This document shows positions 21,710 through 31,205 of a stretch of DNA of 36,553 bases, one piece after another. The position numbers were made by a program, and so were the translations under genes. Each line of letters opens with the position of its first letter. Positions within the stretch are counted from its first letter, which is position 1. The stretch is from an uncultured Collinsella sp. (lineage in GTDB: Bacteria > Actinomycetota > Coriobacteriia > Coriobacteriales > Coriobacteriaceae): NCBI GenBank assembly GCA_900541885.1, contig UQKW01000020.1, forward strand, positions 1-36,553. Direction: 5' to 3'. The notes beneath the pieces are model-generated. The model saw only the letters and a program-made list of their open reading frames with translations, searched no databases and had not been told where the DNA came from.

Positions 21710-22948
21710 ATGACAAAAGACGATAGGCAAGCGTTCGAGGTGCCCGATCGGCTCTTTGAATACGTGAGGTCGGTCGTCGACAACCGCGCGCTTGCAACGG
21801 TGCTGCTCTTTTTGCTGAGCCTGCTGCTGATTGGCATCGACAACATCGTCGGAATCTTGGCGGTGCTGCTTGTCGGCTTTTTGCTGATCGATCGATTTGA
21901 GATCGTGTGCCGCTGCGTGGTGATTGGCGGCGCCGCGTGGGCCATGACGTTGGCGATTGGCGCCATGGCGCTCGGCGGCATCGAAGGGCCGGTGCTGTTC
22001 GATGCCGGCTTTGTATTCAACATGCTTGGCTTTGTGCTGGCGCTTGCCGCGTGCGTGCTGTTCTTGTGTGGCCGCGCCCTGTACTACCAGGGCTACGAGC
22101 AGGGCGAGCAGCATGCCGATTGTGTGCTGGCCGCTCGTATTCAAGATCGCCTGATCGATCACCCCGACACCTGGGATAACATCGACGGCGACTTCTTGGA
22201 GGTCGAGGGCGCCCTTAACCGCGTGCGTGACCGTGAGCGCAAGGTGCAGCAAGCTCTGCGTGACGAGTCGCATCGCAAGGACGATTTGGTCACGTACTTG
22301 GCACATGACCTACGCACCCCGCTTGCCAGTGTGGTGGGCTATCTTTCGCTGCTGCAAGAGGCTCCCGAGCTGCCGGTTGAGCAACGTGCGCACTTTACGG
22401 GCGTGGCGCTCGACAAGGCGCACCGGCTCGATACGCTCATCGAAGAGTTCTTCGATATCACGCGCTTTGACTTCCACGATATCGTGCTCACGCGCGGCTA
22501 TGTTGATCTGGGGTTGCTGCTGGCTCAGGTGACTGACGAGTTCTATCCCATCCTCAACGAGCAGCATAAGGAAGTCCAAGTTGATATTCGCGAGGACCTG
22601 ACGGTGCTCGTGGATGGCGACAAAATGGCTCGCGTGTTCAACAACATCATGAAAAACGCTATTGCCTATAGCTATGAGGGCTCGACCATCACGATCGAGG
22701 CCAGACGCCGGGACGGCGGTGGCGTGCGCGTGCGCTTTATCAATCAGGGCGATCCCATCCCTGAGGCAAAGCTCAAGGTGATCTTTGAGAAGTTCTATCG
22801 CCTGGATGCGGCGCGTGCGACCAATCGCGGCGGCGCTGGACTGGGGCTTGCCATCGCCAAGGAGATCGTATGCGCGCACGGCGGTACCGTTGCATGTGAA
22901 TCGACGCCCGAACACACGATATTCACCATCGAGCTGCCCGCCGCATAG
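21710..22948 (+). CDS. Sensor histidine kinase, VanS-like
   Basis: A 412-residue membrane kinase. The N-terminus has several hydrophobic helices with almost no extracytoplasmic loop (about residues 24-110: ALATVLLFLLSLLLIGI, GILAVLLVGFLLI and two more), suggesting membrane or cell-envelope sensing. The dimerisation motif DLVTYLAHDLRTPLASVVGYLSLLQEAP, with phosphorylated His199, is strikingly close to VanS. The ATPase domain shows NNIMKNAIAYS (N box), INQGDPIP and GGAGLGLAIAKEI (G box). ATG 21710 with GAGGATC upstream is chosen; the longer frame back to 21545 overlaps the regulator gene. No vanHAX-type ligase genes are in the window, so this is probably a native envelope sensor, not a resistance cluster. 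Confidence 0.88.
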   Translation: MTKDDRQAFEVPDRLFEYVRSVVDNRALATVLLFLLSLLLIGIDNIVGILAVLLVGFLLIDRFEIVCRCVVIGGAAWAMTLAIGAMALGGIEGPVLFDAGFVFNMLGFVLALAACVLFLCGRALYYQGYEQGEQHADCVLAARIQDRLIDHPDTWDNIDGDFLEVEGALNRVRDRERKVQQALRDESHRKDDLVTYLAHDLRTPLASVVGYLSLLQEAPELPVEQRAHFTGVALDKAHRLDTLIEEFFDITRFDFHDIVLTRGYVDLGLLLAQVTDEFYPILNEQHKEVQVDIREDLTVLVDGDKMARVFNNIMKNAIAYSYEGSTITIEARRRDGGGVRVRFINQGDPIPEAKLKVIFEKFYRLDAARATNRGGAGLGLAIAKEIVCAHGGTVACESTPEHTIFTIELPAA

Positions 22949-22969
22949 CCAGTGTGCCCTTACAAACAC

Positions 22970-22996
22970 TTGACAATGCGCTCACGTGCATATGAG
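22970..22996 (+). promoter_or_regulatory. Possible pstB promoter
   Basis: A consensus TTGACA (22970-22975) is followed after 15 bases by TATGAG (22991-22996). The short spacer makes this uncertain; TACTAT near 23007 is another possible -10. I see no clear PHO box. Confidence 0.35.
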
Positions 22997-23051
22997 CCGC
23001 GATTCCTACTATCGATACTGCTGAATTGATATTGATGTGGAGGTATGCGGT

Positions 23052-23927
<876 letters not shown>

Positions 23928-23937
23928 TACCATCTAG

Positions 23938-23951
23938 TAAAGGTACCTTTA
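23938..23951. promoter_or_regulatory. 14-bp perfect palindrome before the PhoB-like gene
   Basis: TAAAGGTACCTTTA lies in the 64-base gap between pstB and the regulator start. It may be an operator for the downstream two-component operon; no matching regulator can be named. Confidence 0.35.
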
Positions 23952-23991
23952 GGGTTAAGATGCGGTCATGCCGGCCGCAAAGGGGTTCAAC

Positions 23992-24720
23992 ATGATCTAT
24001 TACGTCGAGGACGATGACAACATCAGGGATTTGACGGTCTATGCGCTGCGCAAGCAGGGGATTGAGGCCGAAGGCTTTTCGTGCGACGGTGAGTTTAAGG
24101 CTGCCGTGGCGCGACGGGTACCCGATGCCGTCCTGCTCGACATCATGCTGCCCGATACCGATGGCTTGGCGATTATGCGTCGACTGCGTGCCGATCGCCT
24201 GACGGCGACGGTGCCCATCATGATGCTTACCGCCAAGGATACCGAGCTCGACAAGGTGATGGCGCTCGATGGCGGTGCCGACGATTACCTGACTAAGCCG
24301 TTTTCGCTCATGGAGCTTGCGAGCCGCTGCCGCGCACTGCTGCGTCGCGGCGGCATGGTCAAGCAGGCGAGCGATGTGCTCAGCGTGGGCGACATCGTGC
24401 TCTCGCCCAGCCATCGCGAGGTGACCGTTGCCGGCGAGCCGCTTAAGCTCACCCTGCGCGAGTTCGACCTGCTCGAGTACCTCATGCGCAAGCCCGGCGT
24501 GGTTTTTACCCGCGAGTCGTTGCTGCAGAGCGTGTGGGGCTGGGACTTCGACGGCGGTTCGCGCACCGTTGACGTGCACGTGCAGACGCTTCGCCAAAAA
24601 CTGGGCGAGCATGCCAGCGCCATCGAGACCGTGCGCGGCGTGGGCTACCGCTTGGCCGAGCCTTCTGCCGGCGATGGTGCCAAAGGCGACGACACCGCGG
24701 CCACCGCATCGGAGGAGTAA
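23992..24720 (+). CDS. OmpR-family response regulator, PhoB-like
   Basis: A 242-residue regulator. The receiver domain starts MIYYVEDDDNIRDL (acidic pocket Asp7-Asp8), with phosphorylation site Asp50 in AVLLDIMLPD and Lys in YLTKPF. The winged-helix domain has LKLTLREFDLLEYLMRKPGVVFTRE, then SRTVDVHVQTLRQKLGE and IETVRGVGYRL, typical of PhoB/PhoP. ATG 23992 is chosen because AAGGGG lies 6 bases upstream; ATG 23968 would add eight residues. The kinase gene follows after 3 bases. Proximity to pstB suggests phosphate control, but this is inference. The last 20 residues are an Ala/Asp-rich tail. Confidence 0.85.
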   Translation: MIYYVEDDDNIRDLTVYALRKQGIEAEGFSCDGEFKAAVARRVPDAVLLDIMLPDTDGLAIMRRLRADRLTATVPIMMLTAKDTELDKVMALDGGADDYLTKPFSLMELASRCRALLRRGGMVKQASDVLSVGDIVLSPSHREVTVAGEPLKLTLREFDLLEYLMRKPGVVFTRESLLQSVWGWDFDGGSRTVDVHVQTLRQKLGEHASAIETVRGVGYRLAEPSAGDGAKGDDTAATASEE

Positions 24721-24723
24721 CCC

Positions 24724-26148
24724 GTGGTCTTCGCCCCCCAGGGAAAACATACGCTGTCGCACCGCGTTTTTGTGACGATCTTTGTCTGCGCCATGGCGGT
24801 TATCGTGGCGTTTACGGTGCTGGGTGCGTTCTTTGTGCAAAACACCTTGGCGGATGCCACGAGTGCCAATCTGGCGCAGGAAACCGAGCTCATTGCTGCC
24901 GCTCTCGACGAACAGCAGGAGCCCATCCCGTTCTTGCGTAGTCTCGATCGCGAGGACTTGCGCATCACGCTGATTAACAAGGATGGATCGGTTGCCTACG
25001 ACAACGAGGCGTCGCCTTCCACACTGCCCAACCATGGCGATCGCCCCGAGGTCATCGAGGCCTTTGAGAGTGGTTTGGGTTCCGCGGAGCGCGCAAGCTC
25101 TACGCTCGACGAGATTATGCTGTATCGCGCCGTCGCCCTTGATAACGGCCAGGTTGTCCGCTTGGCGCAGGCCCAGCCTGGCGTTGCGGCGATTTTGCTG
25201 TCGATGGTGGCGCCGATGCTGCTTATCGCAGCAGCGGGTGCGGTACTCTCGTTTTTTATGGCGCGCCGCGAGTCCCGTGCCATCATCGCGCCGTTGCAAG
25301 AGGTGGATTTGGACCACCCACGCCGTAGCTATGAGCACGCCTATGCCGAGATGGTCCCCATGCTTGAGCGTATCGAGTCGCAGCGCCAGGAACTCAAGCG
25401 CCAAATGGCGGTGCTAGCGGACAACGACCGTATGCGCCGCGAGTTCACGGCGAATATCACCCATGAGCTCAAGACGCCGCTTACGGCGATTTCGGGCTAT
25501 GCCGAGCTCATCGCAAACGGCATGGTCGAGGGCGAGGGCGACCTGCGCAACTTTGGCGGTCGCATCTATCGTGAGGCGGGCCGCTTGGCAGCGCTTGTCA
25601 ACGATATCCTTACGCTGTCTAACTTGGACGAGGCCGAGCGTGCAGCTGAGGGCGAGGCGGTGCCCATTGGGTCCACGGAGCCTATTGAGCTCTCGCGTGC
25701 CATCTACGCGGTCGAGCAGCGTCTTGAACAGGTCGCCCGTCAGGCGAATGTGACGATAAGTCATGAGACCAAGCCTGTGGTCATCGAGGGCGTGTCGCGC
25801 TTGATTGACGAGCTCATCTATAATCTGGCAAGCAACGCCATCCGCTACAATCGACCCGGCGGTACGGTTACGCTGCAGTGCGGCACCAACGACGAAGGCC
25901 ATCCGTTCCTTGCGGTCGCCGACACGGGAATCGGTATCGCGCCTGAAGAACAGGGCAAGGTATTTGAGCGGTTCTATCGCGTGGACAAGAGTAGGTCCAA
26001 GGCACGCGGCGGAACCGGTCTGGGGCTTGCCATTGTCAAGCATGCGGCCCTGTATCATCACGCCACGCTCGATCTGTCGAGCGAGTTGGGCGTGGGAACC
26101 ACCATTACGGTGACGTTTCCCATACAGCAGGACGAGCCATTCGCATAG
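24724..26148 (+). CDS. Sensor histidine kinase, PhoR-like
   Basis: A 474-residue kinase with two membrane helices: about residues 13-38 (FVTIFVCAMAVIVAFTVLGAFFV) and about 157-178 (AAILLSMVAPMLLIAAAGAVLSFF). They flank an extracytoplasmic domain of roughly 115 residues. The HisKA motif is REFTANITHELKTPLTAISGYAELI with His247; the ATPase boxes are NLASNAIRYN, ADTGIGIAPEEQGKVFERFYRVD and GGTGLGLAIVKHA. This layout is that of PhoR/WalK-like kinases. The start is GTG 24724, three bases after the regulator stop, with GGAGGAG inside the end of that gene. Confidence 0.88.
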   Translation: MVFAPQGKHTLSHRVFVTIFVCAMAVIVAFTVLGAFFVQNTLADATSANLAQETELIAAALDEQQEPIPFLRSLDREDLRITLINKDGSVAYDNEASPSTLPNHGDRPEVIEAFESGLGSAERASSTLDEIMLYRAVALDNGQVVRLAQAQPGVAAILLSMVAPMLLIAAAGAVLSFFMARRESRAIIAPLQEVDLDHPRRSYEHAYAEMVPMLERIESQRQELKRQMAVLADNDRMRREFTANITHELKTPLTAISGYAELIANGMVEGEGDLRNFGGRIYREAGRLAALVNDILTLSNLDEAERAAEGEAVPIGSTEPIELSRAIYAVEQRLEQVARQANVTISHETKPVVIEGVSRLIDELIYNLASNAIRYNRPGGTVTLQCGTNDEGHPFLAVADTGIGIAPEEQGKVFERFYRVDKSRSKARGGTGLGLAIVKHAALYHHATLDLSSELGVGTTITVTFPIQQDEPFA

Positions 26149-26172
26149 CGATACAACATAGATATTGATGTA

Positions 26173-26206
26173 GACGCCGCATTTGACTTTCGGGTGCGGC
26201 GTTGTT
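26173..26206 (+). terminator. Probable terminator behind the PhoR-like gene
   Basis: ACGCCGCA and TGCGGCGT (26174-26181 / 26195-26202) form an 8-bp stem with a 13-base loop. The T-tract is broken (TGTTGTG), so termination may be weak. Confidence 0.5.
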
Positions 26207-26267
26207 GTGCAATTTTACGATTGCTTCCGACATTTTTACAGGAGAGCCTGTTTCTTATGTATAGAGT

Positions 26268-26296
26268 TTGGTCTCGGTAAAAAGATGCGATAACAT
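26268..26296 (+). promoter_or_regulatory. Possible promoter of the cpsC-cpsD-cpsB operon
   Basis: TTGGTC (26268-26273) and TAACAT (26291-26296) have a 17-base spacer. The preceding 195-base gap otherwise holds a small hairpin ACAGG-AGAG-CCTGT (26238-26251) and no coding sequence. Confidence 0.4.
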
Positions 26297-26343
26297 ACGG
26301 ACAGTTTTGTCAATCCGAACTGGGGAAATGAAAGGCAAGCTGC

Positions 26344-27000
26344 ATGACCCTTCTCGAACTGTTCCAGCTGCTGAAGAAGCACCTTCAGCTGGTCATCACC
26401 CTTCCGGTGGTCTGCGCGATCGCCATGGGCATCGTGTCCTTCGCCGCGATGGACAACACCTATACCGCGACGACGAGCATGTACATTCTCGCCAAGACCG
26501 ACGATAGCGGCCAGATGAGCTACAACGATCTCTCGGCGAGCCAGATGCTTTCCAACGATATCGCCACGCTGCTGGATAGCGATAGCGTTAAGAGCGGCGC
26601 CGCCAAGGAACTGGGCCTCACCGATCTGGATGACTACAAGGTGTCTGTTTCCTCCGAGACCACCACGCGTGTCATTACGCTTTCGGTTACCGGCACCGAT
26701 GCCAAGGAGACGGCTGAGGTCGCAAAGGCCATAGCTAGCTCGGTGAGTACGGTCGCTCAGAACGTCGGCGCTGCCCAGAGCATCAACGTTATCGACGAGG
26801 CTAAGACCCCCGAAGCCCCCAGCGGCCCCAAGCGCACGCTGTATATTGCCGTCGCGTTCCTCGCCGGTATCTTTATCGCAGTCGCCTATGTCGTTTTGGC
26901 AGACATGCTCAATACCCGCATCCGCGGTGCCGAAGAGGCGGAAGAGCTCCTGGGCATTCCCGTTGTTGGCCGAATTCCGGCTATGAAAGGTGGTAAATAG
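26344..27000 (+). CDS. Polysaccharide co-polymerase / BY-kinase adaptor (CpsC/YveK type)
   Basis: A 218-residue membrane protein of the Wzz/CpsC class. Two helices (about residues 17-35 and 166-186) flank an extracytoplasmic domain, with both ends in the cytoplasm. The N-terminal MTLLELFQLLKKHLQLVITLPVV and the C-terminal DEAKTPEAPSGPKRTLYIAVAFLAG with its Pro-rich segment are diagnostic. The C-terminal tail (RGAEEAEELLGIPVVGRIP) is the activator segment that docks on the cytoplasmic tyrosine kinase encoded 3 bases downstream. Such proteins set chain length or activate export of capsule or exopolysaccharide. Confidence 0.88.
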   Translation: MTLLELFQLLKKHLQLVITLPVVCAIAMGIVSFAAMDNTYTATTSMYILAKTDDSGQMSYNDLSASQMLSNDIATLLDSDSVKSGAAKELGLTDLDDYKVSVSSETTTRVITLSVTGTDAKETAEVAKAIASSVSTVAQNVGAAQSINVIDEAKTPEAPSGPKRTLYIAVAFLAGIFIAVAYVVLADMLNTRIRGAEEAEELLGIPVVGRIPAMKGGK

Positions 27001-27002
27001 GC

Positions 27003-27740
27003 ATGGCTAAGGCAAAGAACACCGATAAGCTCGTTGTACAGAATGCCGCCAAGACCCTTCTGGCCAACATCCGCTTTGCGAGCGTGGACGACCCCATTCG
27101 CACCATCACCGTTACGTCCTCGATTCCCATCGAGGGCAAGTCTACGGTTTCCATCAACCTTGCCCAGGCTATCGCCACCAGCGGCAAGAGCGTCCTGCTG
27201 GTCGAGGCTGATATGCGTCGCAGGTCCCTTGCCGATATGCTCGGCGTCCGCTCCCGCGGCGGACTCTATGCAGTCCTTTCCGAGCAGGTTTCTATTGACC
27301 AGGCGATTGTCGAGACGGGTCAGAAGAACTTCTACTTCCTCGATGCCGAGCCGCATATTCCCAATCCTGCCGACATCATCGTCTCTCACCGCTTTGCCAA
27401 GCTGGTAAAGGCACTGTCCGCCAAGTTCCAGTACGTCATCTTTGATGCTCCCCCGGTCGGCACCTTCATCGATGCTGCCGAGATCGCCAGTCTGACCGAC
27501 GGCACGCTGTTCGTGGTGCGCGAGGACTTCACCAAGCGCGAGGAGGCACTCAACGCTATCGGCCAGCTTAAGAAGTCCGAGAAGGTCAAGCTCATCGGTA
27601 CCGTTATGAACTACTGCGAGACCGAGACCAGCGAGTACTACTACTCCTACTACACCAAGGACGGTAAGAAGGTGAAGAAGGGCTCCGACGATCAGGGGAC
27701 TTCCAAAAAGGGCATCTTCACCAACCGAGCAAACGTTTAG
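27003..27740 (+). CDS. Bacterial tyrosine kinase (CpsD/YwqD type)
   Basis: A 245-residue cytoplasmic BY-kinase. Walker A is SSIPIEGKST (the usual Gly before EGKST is Ile), Walker A' is LLVEADMRR (the first Asp of the usual DAD is Glu) and Walker B is VIFDAPPVGTFID. A C-terminal tyrosine cluster (SEYYYSYY) is the autophosphorylation tail. It phosphorylates itself in trans when docked on the CpsC-type adaptor, controlling polysaccharide assembly. It starts 2 bases after the adaptor's stop. The two substitutions in the nucleotide-binding motifs are mild but worth noting. Confidence 0.9.
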   Translation: MAKAKNTDKLVVQNAAKTLLANIRFASVDDPIRTITVTSSIPIEGKSTVSINLAQAIATSGKSVLLVEADMRRRSLADMLGVRSRGGLYAVLSEQVSIDQAIVETGQKNFYFLDAEPHIPNPADIIVSHRFAKLVKALSAKFQYVIFDAPPVGTFIDAAEIASLTDGTLFVVREDFTKREEALNAIGQLKKSEKVKLIGTVMNYCETETSEYYYSYYTKDGKKVKKGSDDQGTSKKGIFTNRANV

Positions 27741-27757
27741 TTGATTAAGGCTGACCT

Positions 27758-28408
27758 ATGCGTGACATTCATTGCCATATCTTGCCGGGTGTAGACGACG
27801 GCGCCGCCGATCTCGATGAGAGCTTGGCGATGCTCGAGGCTGCCAAGCGGGCTGGTGTAACCAGAATTGTTTGCACTCCTCACTGCCGTGATCCCTATTT
27901 TGATTACGACAAGATGTGGGATGCCTTTGAGCTGCTGCGTGATAACGCTGACGGTTTTCCGCTCCAGATGGGCTTCGAGGTCAACCATCGAAAGCTCGTT
28001 GAGCTTGGTATCGATGCCGCGGAGCACTTGCATTTCGATGGGACCAACGAGTTTCTTCTCGAGCTTTCGACGCATGCCGATGCGTATGCGTTTAGAGAGT
28101 ACGAGAACACGATTTACGATTTGCAGTGCCGTGGCTACCAGGTGATCATCGCTCATCCTGAGCGCTATCGTGCGGTTCAAAAGGATGTAAGCGTGGCGGA
28201 GCGCCTGGTCGATATGGGCTGCAAGCTGCAGGCTTCGGCGGACTTTATTGCCGGCGGTCGCTTTGGTCGCGAGAAAAAGCCGGCACAGCGCCTGTTCGAT
28301 CAGAACCTGTACAGCTTCATCGCGAGCGATGCCCATAACGTGGGTCATTACGATTGCCTGGCGAAGGCTCGCGCGAAGTTTAGCGTGCGCGGAGCTCATT
28401 TTCGCTAA
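27758..28408 (+). CDS. PHP-family tyrosine phosphatase (CpsB/YwqE type)
   Basis: A 216-residue manganese-dependent phosphatase of the PHP fold that dephosphorylates the BY-kinase. Metal ligands are visible in DIHCHILPGVDDG (His5, His7), TPHCRDP, the Glu in GFEVNHR, IIAHPERY and ASDAHN. It is 17 bases behind the kinase. With the adaptor and kinase this gives a complete phosphorylation cycle, but no glycosyltransferase, flippase or polymerase gene is in the window. Confidence 0.92.
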   Translation: MRDIHCHILPGVDDGAADLDESLAMLEAAKRAGVTRIVCTPHCRDPYFDYDKMWDAFELLRDNADGFPLQMGFEVNHRKLVELGIDAAEHLHFDGTNEFLLELSTHADAYAFREYENTIYDLQCRGYQVIIAHPERYRAVQKDVSVAERLVDMGCKLQASADFIAGGRFGREKKPAQRLFDQNLYSFIASDAHNVGHYDCLAKARAKFSVRGAHFR

Positions 28409-28447
28409 TATCTGTCCCTAACGTTCGCATTGAATGAAAGGGCAGCC

Positions 28448-28948
28448 ATGGATATCCAACTTAAGACGGGATGCTTTGATGACGCGGCGTTGGTGCGCCG
28501 CGTCGTTTTTATGGACGAGCAAGGCTACGAGAATGAGTTCGACGCTATCGACGAGGATCCAAACTGCATTCATGTGACGCTCTATGTAGACGGCGAGCTT
28601 GCCGGTTGCTCGCGCGTGTTTCCCGAGGAACTGGAGCGCGCGGCAGATGCAGAGGCTCCGGTTTCGCCGGCGTGCGACTTGGACGAAGGCGTTGCGGCGG
28701 GGGAGACCTATATTATGGGGCGCGTCGCCGTGCTGCCGGCTATGCGTCGTCGCGGACTGGCGAGTGCGATCGTCGAGGCCAGTGCTTCGTGTGCACGCGA
28801 TGCCGGCGCTAAGCTTATTAAGCTGCATGCGCAGGAATACGTGTTGCCGCTCTATGCAAAGGCGGGCTACACGCAAATTGCCCCGGTAGATTACGAAGAC
28901 GAGGGCCAGCCCCATGTCTGGATGGCCAAGCGCGTAGATGGCAGATAG
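28448..28948 (+). CDS. GNAT family N-acetyltransferase
   Basis: A 166-residue acetyltransferase. The core motif A reads YIMGRVAVLPAMRRRGLASAIVEAS, with the R/Q-x-x-G-x-A acetyl-CoA loop, and LHAQEYVLPLYAKAGYTQ is motif B. The N-terminal VFMDEQGYENEFDAIDEDPNCIHVTLY resembles the ElaA/YjcF-like subgroup. The substrate is unknown. ATG 28448 follows AAAGGG at 5 bases. It lies 39 bases after the phosphatase and may belong to the same operon. Confidence 0.88.
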   Translation: MDIQLKTGCFDDAALVRRVVFMDEQGYENEFDAIDEDPNCIHVTLYVDGELAGCSRVFPEELERAADAEAPVSPACDLDEGVAAGETYIMGRVAVLPAMRRRGLASAIVEASASCARDAGAKLIKLHAQEYVLPLYAKAGYTQIAPVDYEDEGQPHVWMAKRVDGR

Positions 28949-28993
28949 GGACGTTCCTTTTCTGCCGGCAGTTGGGGACGCTCCTTGGCAATT
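28949..28993. repeat. Short repeated motif behind the acetyltransferase gene
   Basis: AGGGACGTTCCTTTTCTGCC is followed by GGCAGTTGGGGACGCTCCTT. The words GGGACG(T/C)TCCTT occur twice and a TGCCGGCA palindrome lies between them. It looks like a degraded intergenic REP-type sequence. The rest of the 202-base gap before htpG holds only a possible promoter. Confidence 0.4.
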
Positions 28994-29009
28994 GGCGCAT
29001 CGGAGCGCT

Positions 29010-29039
29010 TAGACATACAGTTTTTCGATTCCGTATGTA
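29010..29039 (+). promoter_or_regulatory. Possible htpG promoter with inverted repeat
   Basis: TAGACA (29010-29015) and TATGTA (29034-29039) have an 18-base spacer. ACATAC (29014-29019) is inverted as GTATGT (29033-29038), so a regulator could bind across the promoter. No CIRCE or HAIR-type heat-shock operator was recognised. Confidence 0.35.
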
Positions 29040-29150
29040 TATATGCGCGCTAATGGGTTATAAAATCTAAGTCTGAACATAGCAGGTCTGCGATTCGGCT
29101 CGGGCGACCGGGCCATTTTTGCGGACGGGGGTAGCGCGAAAGGACTGCAC

Positions 29151-31175
29151 ATGCGTCAATTTAAGACCGAGAGCAAAAAACTGCTCGACCTCATGATCAA
29201 CTCCATCTACACCAATAAGGAAATCTTCCTGCGCGAGCTTATCTCTAACGCGAGCGACGCCGTCGACAAGCTCAACTTTAAGAGCCTGCAGGATCCGAGC
29301 GTCAAGATCGACCAGGGCGACCTGGCTATTCGCGTTTCCTTTGATAAAGACGCCCGCACCATTACCATCTCGGATAACGGCATTGGCATGACCGCCGAGG
29401 AGCTCGAGCGCAATCTGGGCACCATCGCCCATTCCGGCTCCGAGGAGTTTAAGACCGAGAACGCCGAGCAGCAGGGTTCGGATGTCGACATCATCGGCCA
29501 GTTTGGCGTGGGCTTCTACTCGGCTTTTATGGTCGCCAGCCATGTGAAGGTCGTCAGCCGCGCCTACGGCGAGGATGTCGCCCATGTGTGGGAATCCGAC
29601 GGTCTTGAGGGCTACACCATCGAGGACGGCGAGCGTGCCGAGCACGGTACCGATGTCATCCTGACGCTGCGCGAGAACGAGAAGCTCGATGCCGACGGCG
29701 AGGCCGAGACCTACGATCGCTTCCTGACCGAGTGGGGCCTCAAGAGCCTAATTCAGCAGTACAGTAACTATGTGCGTTACCCGATCCAGATGATGGTGTC
29801 CAAGAGCCGCCAGAAGCCCAAGCCCGAGGATGCTGGCGATGACTACACGCCCGAGTACGAGGACTACCAGGAGCTCGAGACCGTCAACTCCATGACGCCG
29901 ATCTGGAAAAAGCGCAGCTCCGATGTCGAGCAGAAGGACTACGACGAGTTCTACAAGTCCACGTTCCACGACTTTGACGATCCTGCGCGCACCATCAGCT
30001 TCCATGCCGAGGGCACGCTCGAGTATGACGCCCTGCTGTTTGTGCCGGGCCGCGCGCCGTTCGATCTGTACAGCAAGGATTACGAGAAGGGTCTGGCGCT
30101 CTACAGCTCCAATGTCCTGATCATGGAGAAGTGCGACGACCTGCTGCCCGACTACTACAACTTTGTCCGCGGCGTCGTGGATTCCGCCGACGTGTCGCTC
30201 AACATCTCGCGTGAGACGCTGCAGCAGAACCGTCAGCTCAAGGCCATCGCCAAGCGTGTGGAAAAGAAGATCACCGCTGACCTTGAGGATATGCGTGACA
30301 ACGACCGCGAGGCCTACGAGAAGTTCTTTGAGAACTTTGGCCGCGGCCTTAAGTACGGCATCTACTCGAGCTATGGCATGAAGGCCGATGAGCTCGCCGA
30401 CCTGTTGCTGTTCTGGTCTGCCAAGGAACAGAAGATGATTACCCTGGCCGAGTATGCCAAGGGCATGCCTGAGGATCAGAAGGCCATCTACTACGCCGCC
30501 GGCGACTCGCGTGAGCGCTTGGCCAAGATGCCCGTGGTAAAGGGCGTGCTCGACCGCGGCTATGACGTGCTGCTGCTGACGCAGGATGTGGATGAGTTCA
30601 CGTTCCAGGCTATGCGTGAGTACGTTGCCGCCGATATGCCCAAGATCTACGAGGACGATGCTGCCCGCGAGGCTGCCGAGAAGGCTGTGGCCGACGGTGC
30701 CGAGCCCGAGGTCGAGGATCGTCATCTGGAGCTCAAGAACGTCGCGACCGGTGATCTTGACCTGGCGACCGAGGATGAGAAGAAGGAGGCCGAGGACGCC
30801 ACCAAGGAGAACGAGGACCTCTTTAGCGCTATGAAGGAGGCACTCGGTGACAAGGTCGAGAAAGTTGCCGTCTCCGCGCGCCTGACCGATGCCCCCGCTT
30901 GCATCACCACCGAGGGTCCGCTTTCGCTTGAGATGGAGAAGGTACTCCAGAAGGGACCCGAGGGCGCGCCCGACGGCATGCCCAAGAGCCAACGCGTGCT
31001 CGAGCTCAACGCCAAGCACCCGGTCTTTGACAAGCTTGTCGCTGCCCAGAAGGCAGGCGACGCCGACAAGATCAAGCAGTACTCCGGTCTGCTCTATGAC
31101 CAGGCCCTGCTGGTCGAGGGCATCCTCCCCGAGGACCCCGTGGCCTTCGCGGCGGCTGTTTGCAACTTGATGTAG
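29151..31175 (+). CDS. htpG: Molecular chaperone HtpG (Hsp90)
   Basis: A 674-residue Hsp90 homologue. The GHKL ATPase domain shows IYTNKEIFLRELISNASDAVDKL, ITISDNGIGMTAEEL, GTIAHSGSEEF and GQFGVGFYSAFMVA. The middle domain contains the catalytic Arg region VDSADVSLNISRETLQQNRQL. The C-terminal dimerisation domain has the usual PKSQRVLELNAKHPVF. A low-complexity acidic stretch (DEKKEAEDATKENEDL) precedes it. AAAGGAC is upstream of ATG 29151. Two hairpins follow the stop. Confidence 0.96.
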   Translation: MRQFKTESKKLLDLMINSIYTNKEIFLRELISNASDAVDKLNFKSLQDPSVKIDQGDLAIRVSFDKDARTITISDNGIGMTAEELERNLGTIAHSGSEEFKTENAEQQGSDVDIIGQFGVGFYSAFMVASHVKVVSRAYGEDVAHVWESDGLEGYTIEDGERAEHGTDVILTLRENEKLDADGEAETYDRFLTEWGLKSLIQQYSNYVRYPIQMMVSKSRQKPKPEDAGDDYTPEYEDYQELETVNSMTPIWKKRSSDVEQKDYDEFYKSTFHDFDDPARTISFHAEGTLEYDALLFVPGRAPFDLYSKDYEKGLALYSSNVLIMEKCDDLLPDYYNFVRGVVDSADVSLNISRETLQQNRQLKAIAKRVEKKITADLEDMRDNDREAYEKFFENFGRGLKYGIYSSYGMKADELADLLLFWSAKEQKMITLAEYAKGMPEDQKAIYYAAGDSRERLAKMPVVKGVLDRGYDVLLLTQDVDEFTFQAMREYVAADMPKIYEDDAAREAAEKAVADGAEPEVEDRHLELKNVATGDLDLATEDEKKEAEDATKENEDLFSAMKEALGDKVEKVAVSARLTDAPACITTEGPLSLEMEKVLQKGPEGAPDGMPKSQRVLELNAKHPVFDKLVAAQKAGDADKIKQYSGLLYDQALLVEGILPEDPVAFAAAVCNLM

Positions 31176-31205
31176 TTCGGGGATACGGCACCGTAACTAG
31201 ATTAG

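Noticed and set aside
20988..22948. Vancomycin resistance cluster
   Set aside because: The regulators are VanRS-like, but no vanH, vanA/B-type ligase or vanX gene is present.
29010..29150. CIRCE or HrcA/HspR operator before htpG
   Set aside because: No match to the TTAGCACTC-N9-GAGTGCTAA or HAIR consensus; only an unrelated ACATAC/GTATGT inverted repeat is present.
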